Of a DNA stretch of 64,000 nucleotides, positions 31,141 to 43,499 are shown piece by piece. Below the pieces are notes generated by a model. That model was not told the DNA's origin. It ran no database searches and saw only the letters and a list, made by a program, of their open reading frames with translations. Position numbers and translations under genes: made by a program. Position 1 is the stretch's first letter. Each line of letters opens with the position of its first letter. The DNA is from Micropterix aruncella (lineage: Eukaryota; Arthropoda; Insecta; Lepidoptera; Micropterigidae): positions 1,515,001 through 1,579,000 of the forward strand of contig OX155952.1 of the NCBI GenBank assembly GCA_944548615.1. The letters run 5' to 3'.

Positions 31141-31379
31141 TATATTCATTACTACACTTTCACACGTATTCACGTCAAAAGCAATTTATAAACTAAACTT
31201 ATTTGCGGATTAGATTAGAAACTACACAAACGCTGACAGAACTGAAATCTAAAATTTTTTTAAAAAATGGTTTGAAAGGAGGAAAGGCTGCACCAAATAG
31301 CGATTAAAACGGAAGAAAGGAAATCATCACTTTGGTTCCTCAACTTAACACCTATTTCCCCATCATCATCGTCATCAGC

Positions 31380-31700
31380 CGGTAGACGTCCACTGTTGAA
31401 CATAGGCCTCGCCCACCCATAAAATGCCATGATGAACGGTCTTGCGCCGCCTCAATTCACCTACTTCCTGCGACCGGGGCAATGTCATCGATCCATCTTG
31501 TAAAGGGTCATCCTACACTGCATCCTACACTCGCCATTCGACAACCTTTTTTCCCGAACGGTTGTCGGTTCTAAGAGCTATATCGCTTGCTCATTGTAAT
31601 TACAAGTTGCTGATTTTACGAGCTATGTCAGTGAGTTGTTCTTCTACGGTTTACCTCGTTTCGTATCCTATCACGCAGTGAAACTCCAAGCACAGCTCTC
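31380..31700 (-). pseudogene. LINE C-terminal fragment (EAYVQQWTSTG family)
   Basis: Minus-strand frames read RAVLGVSLRDRIRNEVNRRR, then a diverged stretch corresponding to W..HI.R.TD, and end with GEAYVQQWTSTG and a stop near 31380. This is the usual C-terminus of a LINE very abundant in moths and butterflies, with (ATC)n just beyond it at 31363-31378 as its 3' microsatellite. The same end appears at 18245-18300. Confidence 0.85.
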
Positions 31701-32139
31701 TTAATGGCTCGTTCGCGCGACCATGATCATGATTCAGATTTGGTTTCGAGTGGTTATTTTTTATTTTTTATACTTGTGTGAAATTAAAGTGGAATTAAAA
31801 TAAAATATAGTTTGGTATCTCCTAACTAGATCAATGTGCTGCAATAGAGAACTATGCCAATTTTACAGACTATATTTTAAGGAAATAATGCGAGGACTTT
31901 TTAAAGAAACTAATATTCTTCATGTTGCTTCTCAATTTATTTTTTCAAATATATTCGCAGAAACCTAATGAAGTTCACAAAAGTAACTGTTCGCTATGTA
32001 ACTGACCTTAAGTCCACTACATACGATCAACAAACGCATCGATTTCCAGTGAAATCCACTGACGCAATTCAGCTATTAATTTGACTCGTGCAGCTATGAA
32101 TCAGCACGATGAAATAATACTTTTACTCAGAATATTTTA

Positions 32140-32560
32140 AATTGCATCAATGCACGGCCTATATAAACCGGCCAAAAAGCAACCAAATTATCAGTCCCCG
32201 AGTGATCACCTTCCCCCAAGGTTGCGACGGCATATCCGGTACCCCTCTACGAGAGGTCGCTCAACGGATCCGGCTCCTTGGTTTCCTTTCCTCATTTTTC
32301 CTGAGTCTCGAAGCATCAGTTTGTAATCCCACAGACTCGAGCCGGGTTAAGTACAAGATACTACGGCACACATACAATCCTCATCCACTCTCCTACATAA
32401 CCGCCGTCGCGCAACCCTCGCGTCTCGATAAAGTAATCCGGGCACTCGTTAATTCGGCAAGCGTTATAACTGGCAATATTCAATCGATTCAATCAATAAA
32501 TATCTTCTGCTTCATCAAAACCGCCTTTAAATACGGAGATAAATCGTAAGTTGACACCAC
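32140..32560. other. Unique GC-richer island
   Basis: No repeat partner. A 135-codon plus frame (32142-32549) has no domain I know. TATATAAACCGGCC and CAATAAATATC may be sites. Not assigned. Confidence 0.25.
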
Positions 32561-32749
32561 CACCTCACATCGAATAATTTGGAGTCTTGTGAGAGGTGGT
32601 CCCTCACAGCTACAACACAAATACGAGAAATAGAAACGAGCTTAATTTTTTTTTATGTTTGGATAAAAACAGCAGAATCCTCTTTTATGGAGCAGCATAT
32701 TCGTGACGTTCGTGACGTATCTATTGTAAATACAAGCCATTTCCCTGAT

Positions 32750-33180
32750 TAATCTGTTACAATGCCATTGGGCTGATGGTGCGGTTTTGTGCTAACATGG
32801 CGGTCGCTTTACTGCCACTGCTCCCGCTATGTTTACGCAAAATGCTGAACGCCGCCGTTCGCTGAACCGTTACCAACTGTAAACCATTCGAAACAATGTG
32901 CTTACATAATATAACTGTACAGCGTGGCGGAATAAACGAGGGTGGGGGGCGGGGGGGACGCAAAGGGGTTTTCCGCCCAGGGAGTCAAGCGGCCCGGGGA
33001 TGGCAGCGGCTCGGTGATGACAAAAATAACTGCATCGTACCATCTGAAAGATGCAAACTTCATTTAAAATCGCGTATTTTGTGTGTTGTGCCTATGTATA
33101 AATACTTCATTTCAGCGGGTATGTACAGGCAAAAACAATCAGAACTGGCTAAAAAGCACCGTTAACGCCCGTAGAACAAA
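32750..33180. other. Unassigned region with G-run
   Basis: AAACGAGGGTGGGGGGCGGG... (about 32935-32960) could form a G-quadruplex. Sequence such as CTAACATGGCGGTCGC is unique in the window. No gene supported. Confidence 0.25.
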
Positions 33181-33429
33181 ATATACTATCGGCGCGGGCG
33201 ATTGCCAACTCTAGGTATATAAAAAAATATTTATACAATGTTACATTGTTAAAGAATGTATACATTGTAAAGAACAGCGTAAGATTGGCACAGCTTACGT
33301 AACAAATTGCGCTATGCACATCTGACGAGGCTTCTCAGGCTTCTAGATGCACATTGTCTGCATTTTCTACAAGGGTCTGTATTTCTAAACGCGTTTTTTT
33401 TTAAAAATAAATATCATTTGATTTGATCA

Positions 33430-33860
33430 ATACTGATGCCACACTATATATAATTCACAGGGTCTCCGTCTGCGGTACTGTACTCTTAATAGCATATTTA
33501 GTTTGGCAATACGCATCGCTTATTAAGGCTGCCAAACTGTATTACGTATCAGAGCGCTCGTCGTGGTTTGAATCAAACATACAGTATCGCAATTGCGTCT
33601 CCAGCGACGGCCGCAAAGGCCGGTTAATAGAGAGAAAATCGAATTGGTTGAATCGATTCGATGTAGCGGTAGGGCGGCGCGGCGATCTTGATGGACCAAC
33701 CGGATAGCGTGTCTCATTGGACACGTACAAAGAAAATATTTGTCAACGCTTTGATCTGGCCGGGCGATCACGATTCCGTTTCCGTGTGAACTGTATGGTG
33801 ATACCGATCCATCGGGCTTACTCTACAACGCCTACGGAATTCCTACGAACAAGGGACCAT
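33430..33860. other. Unique GC-richer island
   Basis: Both strands are open over 60-94 codons here because of base composition, but no protein motif is visible. Not repeated in the window. Confidence 0.25.
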
Positions 33861-34184
33861 TCCGTTTAAAATTTCAAACCGATAGATTAAGCTGAAGTTA
33901 TACACGCCAAAACTTCAGCGTTGCAGAAAAACTGTTTTAGTTTGGTTATTTTGTTGCGATATTTCTATTTTTGTTATAATTGTTGTTGACTATCTGTAAG
34001 ATATACATAGGTACTATTGAAAAATTTTAATTTTCTGATGATAGCAGTTTCTGAGATAGATAATCTAAATTAACATTTTATAAAAACACTACATTAAACC
34101 CAGAGAGTAACATTTGATTATTTACTTGTAAACGTATTTCAATTACATACATTCGTAATGTATGTGATATGTAATCAGAGACTA

Positions 34185-34375
34185 TCGCGGCTGTTTGACA
34201 TTATAAATAGTTTTTAAAAAATACCCCGTAAAGTGTATTTTTTAGCACCCTACGTTTCTGCGATGTTGCAACCACCCTTGCTAGGGTGGACGCCGCTGTC
34301 CAGTCTACCCTGGACAACTGCGTTTGTTACAAACGCCACGCGGTCAAATATTTTAATCCTATATATAAGAAGTAT
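34185..34375. repeat. Penelope-like tails in inverted arrangement
   Basis: 34185-34275 reads as a minus-strand tail (AGACTATCGCGGCTGTTTGA, CCCTACGTTTCTGCGATG), the same start as at 3095-3205. It then turns into plus-strand sequence CCAGTCTACCCTGGACAACT, ACAAACGCCACGCGGTCAAA and TAATCCTATATATA. So two tails face each other, as at 3851-4136. Confidence 0.65.
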
Positions 34376-35747
34376 GTATGTGTTTACTTGAATTGAAATA
34401 AAAAATCCTTATTTCATGCAATCAAATATTATCTGCAATAGACGGGCTTATCGACGTGCAATATCTAAAGGAAGTAGTTAAAATTATAAATTACAGCAGC
34501 AGCAATAAAAATAAACGTATTTTTATTAAGGACAATTATATATTGTAACGGAAAATTTCAAAAATAAATAATAATTTAAAAATATTTAATGAACGCTACC
34601 ACGTTTTGTAGAGGAAATGCATAAACTAAATACTTTATTAAACTTAAATATATATATACTTACAAAATAAATAAAATCAGGGTTAGGTTTTGAAAGCTTA
34701 ATTACTACTAATTTTGCTTGGCGGTAGATTTCCACAAAAAAAATGTGCAGCAAATCCCGTTTATTCCAGTAGTACCCTTCCTCAAGTACAGCAATAATAG
34801 TGGCATTGAATAAAAAAAAACGGGTTGCAAATAATCCAAACCGGATAAAATTTCTACACCACGTATCAATCATCTGACGTCGGCATAATCTAGAAGAACT
34901 CGAGGATCTTGAAGCAAAATTAGCGGTTACAAAAATTCTGCAATAGCGACTAAAGAAAGCAAAAAACCGCATAGAGATTCAATTGGGGAACGTGAATTCC
35001 CTAAAAAACAAAAACACTTACCTAAATCATAGTTACGTCCTCGTACTATTTTACCATATTTTTTTTATTAGTTATATTATAGTTTATACGGGTAATTTGT
35101 TTATAAAATTAATAGCAGCATGTCCCTTCTGCTCTAGTTTGACAACCAGTCTAAGGCACTGACTAGCAATCAATGTTGCTAAAAACTGAAAACTCGGACA
35201 AAAAATGGTTGAAGACAGAAACTAAAGAAACGTTTTGATTAACGAAATTAATTCATGCCACATGAATTCATGCAATATAATAAAAATTTAATTAAACTGT
35301 TATTCATTGCTGTGTTACTGATTTGAAATTTAATAATGAATTTGTGTTTTTTGTATATTAACATTGTAGAATTGCCATACTCATAGTTCTTCTGGAAAAT
35401 TGTATAACAAAGAACTGCCAAATGTATTTTTTATTTTATGAATCACTTTAAAGAAAACATTATTAATCGGAGAGAAAACCAGATCAATAATCCCGAAAAA
35501 CCCATACAAGTCATCTACGAAATGCGCAATTTTGTTATAATATACGTAAATAAATAAACGACTTCCGTTACAGAAAGTGAACAATTGTATTTATAATTAT
35601 TTTTATTAAGTTATTTTTTAAAATTAAATAATTGTAGTTTTTTGTATATATCCATATAGGTACTTACTCTATGTACCTAGGTACATATTTCTGGAATGTA
35701 CTCAGTCAGACCTTCATTTGACACTAAACACGATTGTAGTTGTTAAC
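34376..35747. other. AT-rich DNA, no gene seen
   Basis: The longest frame (34586-34972, minus, 128 codons) is rich in F, I, R and K with no motif and is probably chance. Nothing else recognised. Confidence 0.4.
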
Positions 35748-36090
35748 CTTACGGCAACTGCTCTTGAAACGACCAATCGTCTAAGGATTCTGTAAACACC
35801 GAATCACTGCTACGCATGGGAGAAGATCGCGCAAGCGACCTCAAACCCGTAGCCAGTCGGGCCGGAGAAATCTGGCTGTAACTGGATGTAAGCGCCCGAG
35901 TGGCGGCCCGCTGAATGCAAGTCCGGTTTCTGGCGGTATGGCGTTGGCTTCTTACGTCCGAGTGGCGTAACTAGACAGTGGATTGTTTCGTCCTAAGTCT
36001 TCTACGCTTACCTTACGGGAGACAGAACGATAAAATATTGTTAAAACTTCTGAGGTGGCGGGTTCGCCCGTTGTAGTTGACAGCTCCAGT
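35748..36090 (-). mobile_element. RS retroelement, 3'-truncated copy
   Basis: Reverse orientation. The module reads (minus) CTGGAGCTGTCAACTACAAC, GGGCGAACCCGCCACCTCAG and GCGTAGAAGAC. It runs to GCAGTTGCCGTAAGGTTAAC and stops about halfway through the full-length element. No clear TSD. Confidence 0.8.
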
Positions 36091-36119
36091 TTGTCTGACT
36101 ATATTGCTTTCATATTGCA

Positions 36120-36375
36120 TAAGTAACTACCAATTCAAGAGGGCTTCACTTGGCGAGGATGCTAAAAAGGCACAGGTTTCCCATCTCCCGAATACCACCT
36201 GGCATTAGTCTCAATCGACTGAGGGTGGGTGTGACAAGATGCGGAGCCAGTCTCGTCAGCTGGGGCTACACAGATAATCCAATATTCAGCTGTGCAACGC
36301 TGCAGGTCGAAGACCTCCCCTTTCCTGCCCGCAGTTGTCACTGCGGGCAGTAAACCCCCAGCACACACCAGGACC
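36120..36375 (+). pseudogene. LINE protein C-terminal fragment
   Basis: The frame from 36150 gives RHRFPISRIPPGISLNRLRV, GVTRCGASLVSWGYTDNPIF and SCATLQVEDLPFPARS. LNRLR.G..RC.A.L..WG...SP.C.C is the C-terminal zinc-knuckle region of a Jockey-like LINE. The downstream CGA..QTVEH block is scrambled. Confidence 0.65.
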
Positions 36376-37350
36376 TATAAGAGGCGAACGACAAGGCCAT
36401 ATTTTTGGAGAGACATGTCATAACCTGGCCCGGACACGTTAACGAACCAACGAACCTGTCGTTCCATTTACGTGGTGAGTGCTGTATCGGAATGTAAGGT
36501 ACGAGCGTGTAATCAAGTGGCGGATTGAGGCGAGCCGTTTCGGAAAAGTGAGTGATCCGCTCCGTTCCGTACGGTGGGGTCTGTCGTTCAGCACGGCAAC
36601 GGCGACGGATTCCTTCACGGTTCATTTGGGCTGAATAGACGAACCAGGAGGTCCCTCGCACCGGCGACCATCGCCCAGGAGCCACAGCAACTGCACTGCG
36701 GGGACTCTATTTACCCACACACACAATGGATATACACACAACCGCAGTTTGTTTAGCAATTTCGTAAAGCAGAACCAACTAGCAAAACGTAGTTTTATAT
36801 CGGTCTTGCTTGTTCAACGTGTAAATGGTTGAACAACGGCGGTATCATAACCGTGAATAAATTATACTAAAATAAATAAAATAAATAATTAGATTCTAAT
36901 ATGTGGGTACTTTACAAAATGAGACGAAATCGATGCGCGCAAATCCCTCAAACATCAACACGTAATCAGATATATATCTGTAAAATACCGACTGACCTGT
37001 GATGATGATCCTCGCCTATTTGGAAGTCCCAGCACTGCTACGGACCCTCGAGGTGTCTGCTGGTGGATTTCTCATGCAAGTATCTTCGAAAATGTCTCAC
37101 ACACGACCCACTCGACGCGGATTAGTTTTTTCGCGGAGTTTTATTCTGCTTTTGCGCAGCGGTTTAAGAAAGCGATAAATAAAAGCGGTACAGGGTCGCG
37201 AGAGTATGCAAACACCTCTGAAAAATATATATGCTATCGTTCTGACAGCGCGGCGGATAATTATAAAAACTAGCGGGGGGTAGGCATTTGACTAGAGCAA
37301 ACGCAGTACTGGCAGCGTTCAAGTCGTTCTTCTTCTTCTTCAGAATCAAC
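36376..37350. other. Unique islands, no supported gene
   Basis: 36400-36760 and 36990-37350 are GC-richer and single copy, with frames of 60-115 codons lacking motifs. AGCGATAAATAAAAGCGG and GGCGGATAATTATAAAAAC are homeodomain-like sites. Possible regulatory sequence. Confidence 0.25.
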
Positions 37351-37359
37351 ATCTGTCAG

Positions 37360-38439
37360 TGAAGGCGAACATCCACATACACTAATCAAATGCTGATGCA
37401 AAAGATACTTTGATGGCAACCAGGTCTCAAGAACGTTTTTGAGATTCAAAATGGTTTTCGGAATTCAAAGCTCGTAAGAATTTTCTGCTCCATATAAGAA
37501 TTTCTAACATCTCATACAGCATCTATCGTATTATGTTAATGTGTTGGGTAGAAGCAATCGCAACCCTGATTAGTTGAATATTGATGTCTTCAAAAAACGT
37601 TGAATAATACAATTATTTTTATTACTGAAAAATCAAGAGTGCCATCAAAAAAGTAATAAATTAAATACTAAAATATATAAAAAAAGTTTACTTCAAGCGC
37701 TAAAACTGCAAACTGATATTCTTTTATTACAGATTAGGCGTAAATAGCGTTTTTTGAAAATTGTCTTTTTATTTATTAATCAGACAGGACACAGCGGATA
37801 ACGCCACAGATAATAATCATTTCATAAGGAGATCTCTATAAAGATTATTTTATATTCTTATTTTGTATTTAGTAGGTGTTAGGAACCTGGCATAACTATT
37901 ATAATATATTATATATAGCATAATTTTAAAATAAGATAAAATTTGTTAAAAGCAAATATTTTTTAAAATGTGACAACCATTAAATATTAAATTTAGAAAA
38001 AAATATATAAAATATTTTCAAAATAATATAGGCTGCTAAAATAACTACGTAAATGTAAATGAGAAATACTGATAGTCAAAATATAAAAACAAATAGTAGT
38101 TACAGAACCGTCAAATTAGAAATATTACAAATATAATCTTATAACAATTAAAATGACGCAATAGAAATAGTCAATACAAAATTTAATATAACGAACTATC
38201 TCCGATTATCAAAATAATTGGATTTAGTAATGTAAATAGTCAATATTTCAAAAATGTTATTGTAATAAAAATAATCATGAAGGGTTATAAAATTCATTAG
38301 CGTCAAAGTGCTTAATAAAATAAATTGGGTTTTATCATGGAACTTTTTGTTAAATTGTACGTTTCCATGACTCTGCGAACAATGGAATCTTCTTGTAATA
38401 AAGTAAAAGTAAGGAAAAAATAAAAACAATTTTATTCCA
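37360..38439. other. AT-rich DNA, no gene seen
   Basis: Very AT-rich, many short A and T runs, no repeat partner noticed, no protein motif. Confidence 0.4.
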
Positions 38440-38720
38440 TCGGAGAGTTCCAGTGGCAATCTCCTGGTTCCATCTTTAGACCCCAATGCCCAAACTCGAC
38501 TGTCTTACTCTTCATCAGGGAGTTCCACTGGCAATCTTCCGGCTCCATGTTCAGACCCTCGTCACTATGTGCAATGGAAAGTACTGACGATAACAAAACA
38601 TACTAGCCCAAATTCGACTGTCCTACCATTCACCACCAGAAGTTCCATTGCCTACATACCGGATCTATCATCTAATCAGCTCGATGGTATCATAATATTG
38701 AAACTTTTTATAAGTGGACC
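38440..38720 (+). repeat. Minisatellite, second ~120-bp class, short array
   Basis: GGAGAGTTCCAGTGGCAATC, CAGGGAGTTCCACTGGCAAT and ACCAGAAGTTCCATTGCC open successive units, each with a CGACTGTC/CGACTGTCC block. Related to 40555-40990. Confidence 0.75.
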
Positions 38721-38981
38721 AAATTTCAGCTCAATCGGCGGCTACCAGTAAGTGGTTGTAAAATGGTTTGCAAATTTTGAAACGGACAACTTTCATACGA
38801 ATATTGCAAGTTAAAATAAAGCTTGTAAAAAGGGTTGGACTGATACAGGAAACTATTTGAAACCTTATTTAGAAGCATTTTGTAAGGAGGCAAATGTATC
38901 ACGTCCATCAGAATACGAGTAGTTTAAGGTGTGGGCAGTAGTATCAACGCCGGAGTTACGTATTGCCTGAAGAAATGACGG

Positions 38982-39475
38982 TAAGGAGCTATCCACATAT
39001 TACGTAATCACCGAGGGGGAGGGGGGGTTGGAGCTGAGCCTTACGCTTGATTACGCGGGGGGGGGGGGGGTCTGCGTCATTTTTTTGGTCTAAACCTGCA
39101 CGGAAATACCGCAGTGCGACGCCGAAAATACCCTCCCTCGCACGCGCGATGTGCGTAGATACTCCACGCACTCGTCTGCGATTGAGTCGCCCGGGCCTGT
39201 TCCTGATAGCGCTGCGGTCTGAACATTGGGATTTGTAAAATAAACCAGATATTTGAGATTTTGTAATTACTTTAAATTAATAAAGTACATTTTTAAAAGC
39301 ACCAAACGCCGGGTTCACGATTCTTCACATTTTCTGGAAATTCGGTTGATTACGTAATCTTGGGGGGGGGGAGCGGGGTGTGGTCAGGCCGCTGATTACG
39401 TCTTTTGACATGGGGGAGGGGGGGGGGGGTCCGAAAATACCAAAAACGTGATTAGTAATATGTGGATGTCCCCTA
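38982..39475. mobile_element. MITE with TA duplication and G-rich arms
   Basis: The element runs 38984-39473 between TA dinucleotides. Left end AGGAGCTATCCACATATTAC, right end GTAATATGTGGATGTCCCC, inverted. Long G-runs follow each end (GAGGGGGAGGGGGGG; 13 G near 39057; CATGGGGGAGGGG...). The TA target fits Tc1/mariner-type movement. No transposase. Confidence 0.85.
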
Positions 39476-40054
39476 ATCTGAACGAGCGCTGGTGACCAGT
39501 GTGGGTGCATGCAGATGCCATGCTAATGACAGCGACGGAGTTCTACATCGTCTTTCCATTTATCGTCAACTACAGCAGAAGAAACGACCGTGAAAGAAGA
39601 AGACAGCACCTGGCAATCATTTGTAAGTGGTAGTATAATTAAATTAGAGGTTTTTTGGGTAATAGGGGCTATACGCCCGCAAGGAATGTTCCTTCTAGTA
39701 GGACGCCTTGTTCGAAATTCTCCCTGTGTGTCCTTTTTTCCTTTCTATCAAATGTAATTTGGCGGTTCGATACGGTGACCCTATTGCTTCTACGGCGAGG
39801 GTAGTGAGAGGATGTAGTGAGGGAATGCGTACGATTATTGTAGTGTTTTATTACGAGTGCAATAATAATAATGGTGAGATCAACAGTTGATAGTCGATAG
39901 TAGTTTATTCATCCAAAGTTGTGTAATATAGACATGTCGTTAAATTAAAATTACAAAATAAATACCATTCAATCAAGTGGGCGATTAATCATCAAAATAT
40001 GCAAAGCTAATCAAAACAAATCATCAAAATATAATATTAAAAATTTTTAAAAAC

Positions 40055-40420
40055 ACTAAAAACATGTATTTGGGCTATGTTACGATATTCCATCATGGAA
40101 TGCCAGTGCCTATCTTCCGGCTTCATCATCAGACCTTGAAACTTAATCGTGGTCAAAGTTCATTCCAAAATTGTTCTAACAAGTCCAAACACAGCTATGA
40201 CACGAAAATGTTCCATCATGAAGTTCCAGTTCATATCTTCCGACTCCATCATCAGATCAGTTCGACAGTGCCATATTATTGTATTGTCATCAGAACTACA
40301 TACAGCTGCCAATTTTCATGACTCTACGATCCTTGGAAGATGGTTAAATTAGTTACCTTAGATTCCATTACATTGTTAGTTACAAACAGGTCGACCTAAT
40401 AAAAGCGTCTTAAAAATAAG
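40055..40420 (+). repeat. 120-bp minisatellite-bearing repeat, copy 5
   Basis: Two monomers: TTCCATCATGGAATGCCAGT near 40087 and TTCCATCATGAAGTTCCAGT near 40210. Left end ACTAAAAACATG, right end AACAGGTCGACCTAATAAAA-GCGTC. Same orientation as 20130 and 25680. Confidence 0.85.
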
Positions 40421-40554
40421 CAAATAGACTAGAACTAACCGCCAAATAATCAGAATAATCCGAGAAAATGAAGTCTTTTAGACGATAAAATAATTACAGA
40501 GATAATCACTAACATTAACAACAATTAAATTAAAAGTATTTAAAAATAAAAAAG

Positions 40555-40990
40555 CTTTACTATCCATCATGATAGTTCCAGTGGCAATCTCTAAGCTCCT
40601 CTTCAGACCCGCGTCATCAAGTGGAATTGAAAGTACCTACTCATGACAACAAAACAAACGAGCCCAAACTCGACTATCTTAACACATTCCATCAGGGAGT
40701 TCCAGTGGCCATCTTCCGGCTCCCATATTCAGACCTTCGCATCATGTGTCATGAAAAGTACTCAAGACAACAAAACAAACGAACCCTAACTCGACTAGCT
40801 TAGCACTTTACACCAGTGAGTTCTAGTGGCAATTTTCCGGATCCATCTTCAGAGTCTTGCCATCGTAAGTAATGGAAAGTACCTACTCATAGTAACAAAA
40901 CATACTAACCAGATTTCGACTGTTCTACCATTTACTTTCAGAGAATTCTAGTTCCTATATCCCGGCGTCACCATCAAATCAGCTCAACGG
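40555..40990 (+). repeat. Minisatellite, second ~120-bp class, four units
   Basis: Unit starts near 40565, 40690, 40811 and 40935: CATGATAGTTCCAGTGGCAA, CAGGGAGTTCCAGTGGCC, CAGTGAGTTCTAGTGGCAA, CAGAGAATTCTAGTTCC. Each includes ACAAAACAAACGAGCCCAAA or its variant and a CGACT block. Ends with AATTTCAGCTCAATCGC near 41040, as does the array at 38440. Confidence 0.8.
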
Positions 40991-41151
40991 TACCATAATA
41001 TTGCATTGTCACCAATCTTACATAAGTGTGCCGAATTTCAGCTCAATCGCAAATTTTGCAAATTTTTAAACGGACAACTTATTTACACACGAACATTACA
41101 AGTTAAAATGAATTTTGTAAAAAAGGGTAGGTTGTCAAAGTCCAATTTTAA

Positions 41152-41340
41152 AAATGATAATATTAATAATAACTCTTTATTTGCATATAAACACATACAA
41201 AACAGCGAGCCTTTTCACAATGGCTCTCCCTTCTGCGTGGAGGCCGCCAGACATATATTCACCCGTGAGTATGATCGACCCTGACCGAATGGGTCTTCGT
41301 GGCCAACTCCAACAGCTTCCATGAGCCCATTAGCTCCCAT
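41152..41340. repeat. LINE 3' end (minus) joined to an RS 3' end (plus)
   Basis: 41152-41215 on the minus strand reads AAGGCTCGCTGTTTTGTATG and GCAAATAAAGAGTTATTATT, the 3' end type of the LINE at 48831. 41216-41340 is the last ~120 bp of RS: TGCGTGGAGGCCGCCAGA, CACCCGTGAGTATGATCG, GGGTCTTCGTGGCC, GAGCCCATTAGCTCCC. Confidence 0.75.
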
Positions 41341-41939
41341 GAGTTCTAAGCAATATCCTCAAAATTGTAAGCCACATTTATTTGTTTTTCTAAGACCAGT
41401 ATTAATGGATTTATCAGTTTGTTAAATTTTGAAAAACCACCAATTTCAAACACAACAGAGACTAACATGGCTGATAACATTTTGAACAAGGCGCATATCT
41501 TTCATCAGCATTTCAAATCTCGGTCTTAATGTACACTATTTTTGTAAGTAATTTTGTCTTAAATGGTGGTTTATTGGTTGAGATAAATTGGGTATAGACA
41601 GACACACAAACACACAGAGATATTCCAGATATCACTTTTTTGGATTACCAGGATTTGAAAACCTTAAGATCCAGTGTAAACTTGAATTCTAAATTTTGGC
41701 CGAAAACAAGGCTTTCCCTATTTATGTGTAACGAACTGTGGTTCGTGTAACACAGTATATTTTTTAGGGAAATTAAAAGGTATCCAATTCATACCTGTCT
41801 AAACACAAAATCTACAAAACTCGTATATTGTATAATTGATTATTGTATCGTACGGCAACCAATTATTACACCACTATAGTCAAGCGCCTTCTGCCTTGAT
41901 TGTAAAGGTACCTACCTACCTATAACTGATTGAAATTGG

Positions 41940-42240
41940 GTCCGATGCGTGCGGACGAGTTGCGGAACTAACACATATAATTAATTACTGAAAACGCGTG
42001 GCGAAGACCTCTTGACTGCTAACCACCTGAATGTACCATTGTCTCGAAAAGCAGTATTATTCCTCCCGAGAGAAAAACAATTTAATTACAGGCATAACAT
42101 TTTCCGAGCAATTGCAATAAAAGACGCAAAAAAACGTTATAAAAGAAATAAGTCAGGAATCTGTAATTTGGTCAAAGTAATGAAAAACACTTATGTGTAA
42201 TTTTCTGAAGCCTTCTTAGGTTACGTTCCAAACAATTATC
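41940..42240. other. Unassigned unique sequence
   Basis: No repeat partner. A 62-codon frame at 42012-42200 has no known motif. Confidence 0.25.
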
Positions 42241-42304
42241 TCTTTTGTATTCTACAAATCTAGAGATGACCACGCCCGAACTCAAAACAATCTGAACACA
42301 AGAA

Positions 42305-42633
42305 TGTCCGCGACGCCATGGTCCGCGATAGATTCGGTATTCACCGTCTCACCGCTTCGTAAGGGAGAGGACCGCGCAAGCGACCTCGAACTCGGAACCA
42401 ATCGAGAGTCCGGAGAAATCTGGACACAATTGGTAGTAAGGGCGCGAGTGTTGCCCGCCAGGTAGCATTCCTGGCTATCTCGCGGTAAGGCGTTGGTCTC
42501 TTACGGGTTGTGGCGTAGCTAGACGCTGGATTGTTTTGTCCAAAGTCTTCTACGCTCACTGCAGGTCGATAGATCGACTAATCGTTAAAACTCCCTGTGG
42601 TGACGGGCTCGCCCATTGTAGTCGACAACTCAA
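42305..42633 (-). mobile_element. RS retroelement, 3'-truncated copy
   Basis: Minus strand: ACTTGAGTTGTCGACTACAA, GGGCGAGCCCGTCACCAC, GCGTAGAAGACTTTGGAC, on to TCGCGGACCATGGCGTC where it stops. It begins right at the truncated left side of the hAT at 42634-43493, so it has landed in or next to that hAT. Confidence 0.85.
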
Positions 42634-43493
42634 GTTATGGTACGCGTACCACCAGTGGTACGCGACGCTTCTTAAGGTGATACGCAAGCAGCCATGGCCA
42701 TAGGACATATGTAAATAGTAAATAATTAGATAAAACGTTTTTAAATTTTGCGCTCTGACACCCGCGCCGGCGCGCTCTGTCGCTATAAATTTCTGTCGCA
42801 AGGGAGCGTATCGAATAAGAACCTGGCATTTTTCCTAATTTGGAAAATGTTGTAACTGAAAATGAACTTACAGTGAGTGAAAATGTAATCAATAACATCA
42901 AAAATCACAGCCAAATGATCGTTGAAACATTTGAAGAATATTTTAAAGAAGATTATTCAGAATTCAATTGGATAAGGAACCCATTCGTTTCGGATCTGGA
43001 TAATGTTCGTGAAAATTTAAGAGTAAGTGAAAAGGAATCTCTGATAGAACTATCTTGCGATGGAGGTTTGCAAGCGGAATTCAACAAACTGGAGTTGTGT
43101 GAATTTTGGCTAAAATTCAAAAATGAATATCCATCGCTGTCCAGAAAAGCATTAGTGTTTCTTATTCCATTTAAAACCACGTATCTCTGTGAGAGCGGAT
43201 TTTCTGCTATGTTGATAATAAAAAACAAATATCGTAATAAGCTTAACATAGACCCTAATTTGAGCTTAAAATTAAATACAACTGAGCCAAATATTTCCTC
43301 TCTTGTCTCGAACATGCAGCACCATTTTTTGCACTAAGAGTATTGTATTTTTTTCTATAATTAATAAATAAACATAATGTTGTCATAAACAGTTGTTGCA
43401 GTTTTTATTACTTTATCATTTTGAAGGATTTTTTTACCTGTTACAATTCAGTGGTACGCTACTGATATATAATTAAAAGTTTGGGAACCGCTG
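42634..43493 (+). mobile_element. Buster-type hAT, left end lost
   Basis: The right end reads TTTGGGAACCGCTG (43480-43493), the standard Buster-type end, with ATATATAC (TA in the centre) after it. The left end should be CAGCGGTTCCCAAA; instead RS sequence abuts GGTACGCGTACCACCAG at 42640. The same GTGGTACGC word recurs inside the right end (43452). Confidence 0.8.
42840..43337 (+). pseudogene. hAT transposase C-terminal remnant (ZBED5-like)
   Basis: The open frame of 165 codons is uninterrupted to its stop. Residues 25-60 read MIVETFEEYFKEDYSEFNWI then RNPFVSDLDNV. Residues 65-105 include ESLIELSCDGGLQAEF and ELCEFWLKFKNEYPSLS. Residues 108-145 are KALVFLIPFKTTYLCESGFS and KNKYRNKLNIDPNLSLKL, the hAT C-terminal dimerisation block. 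It ends about where hAT proteins of this group end. The ZBED zinc finger and catalytic region upstream are gone. Initiation at 42840 is only the first frame codon after the truncation. Its similarity to vertebrate ZBED5/FAM200-type proteins reflects shared descent from Buster transposases. Neighbours: RS copy on the left, the hAT right terminus 150 bp downstream. Confidence 0.88.
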
Positions 43494-43499
43494 ATATAT

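Noticed and set aside
34586..34972. 128-codon minus-strand frame
   Set aside because: AT-rich chance frame with F/I/R/K bias and no motif or neighbour support.
42840..43337. Host ZBED5-like gene
   Set aside because: The frame is bounded by a Buster-type hAT terminus and is only the C-terminal part; no exon structure.
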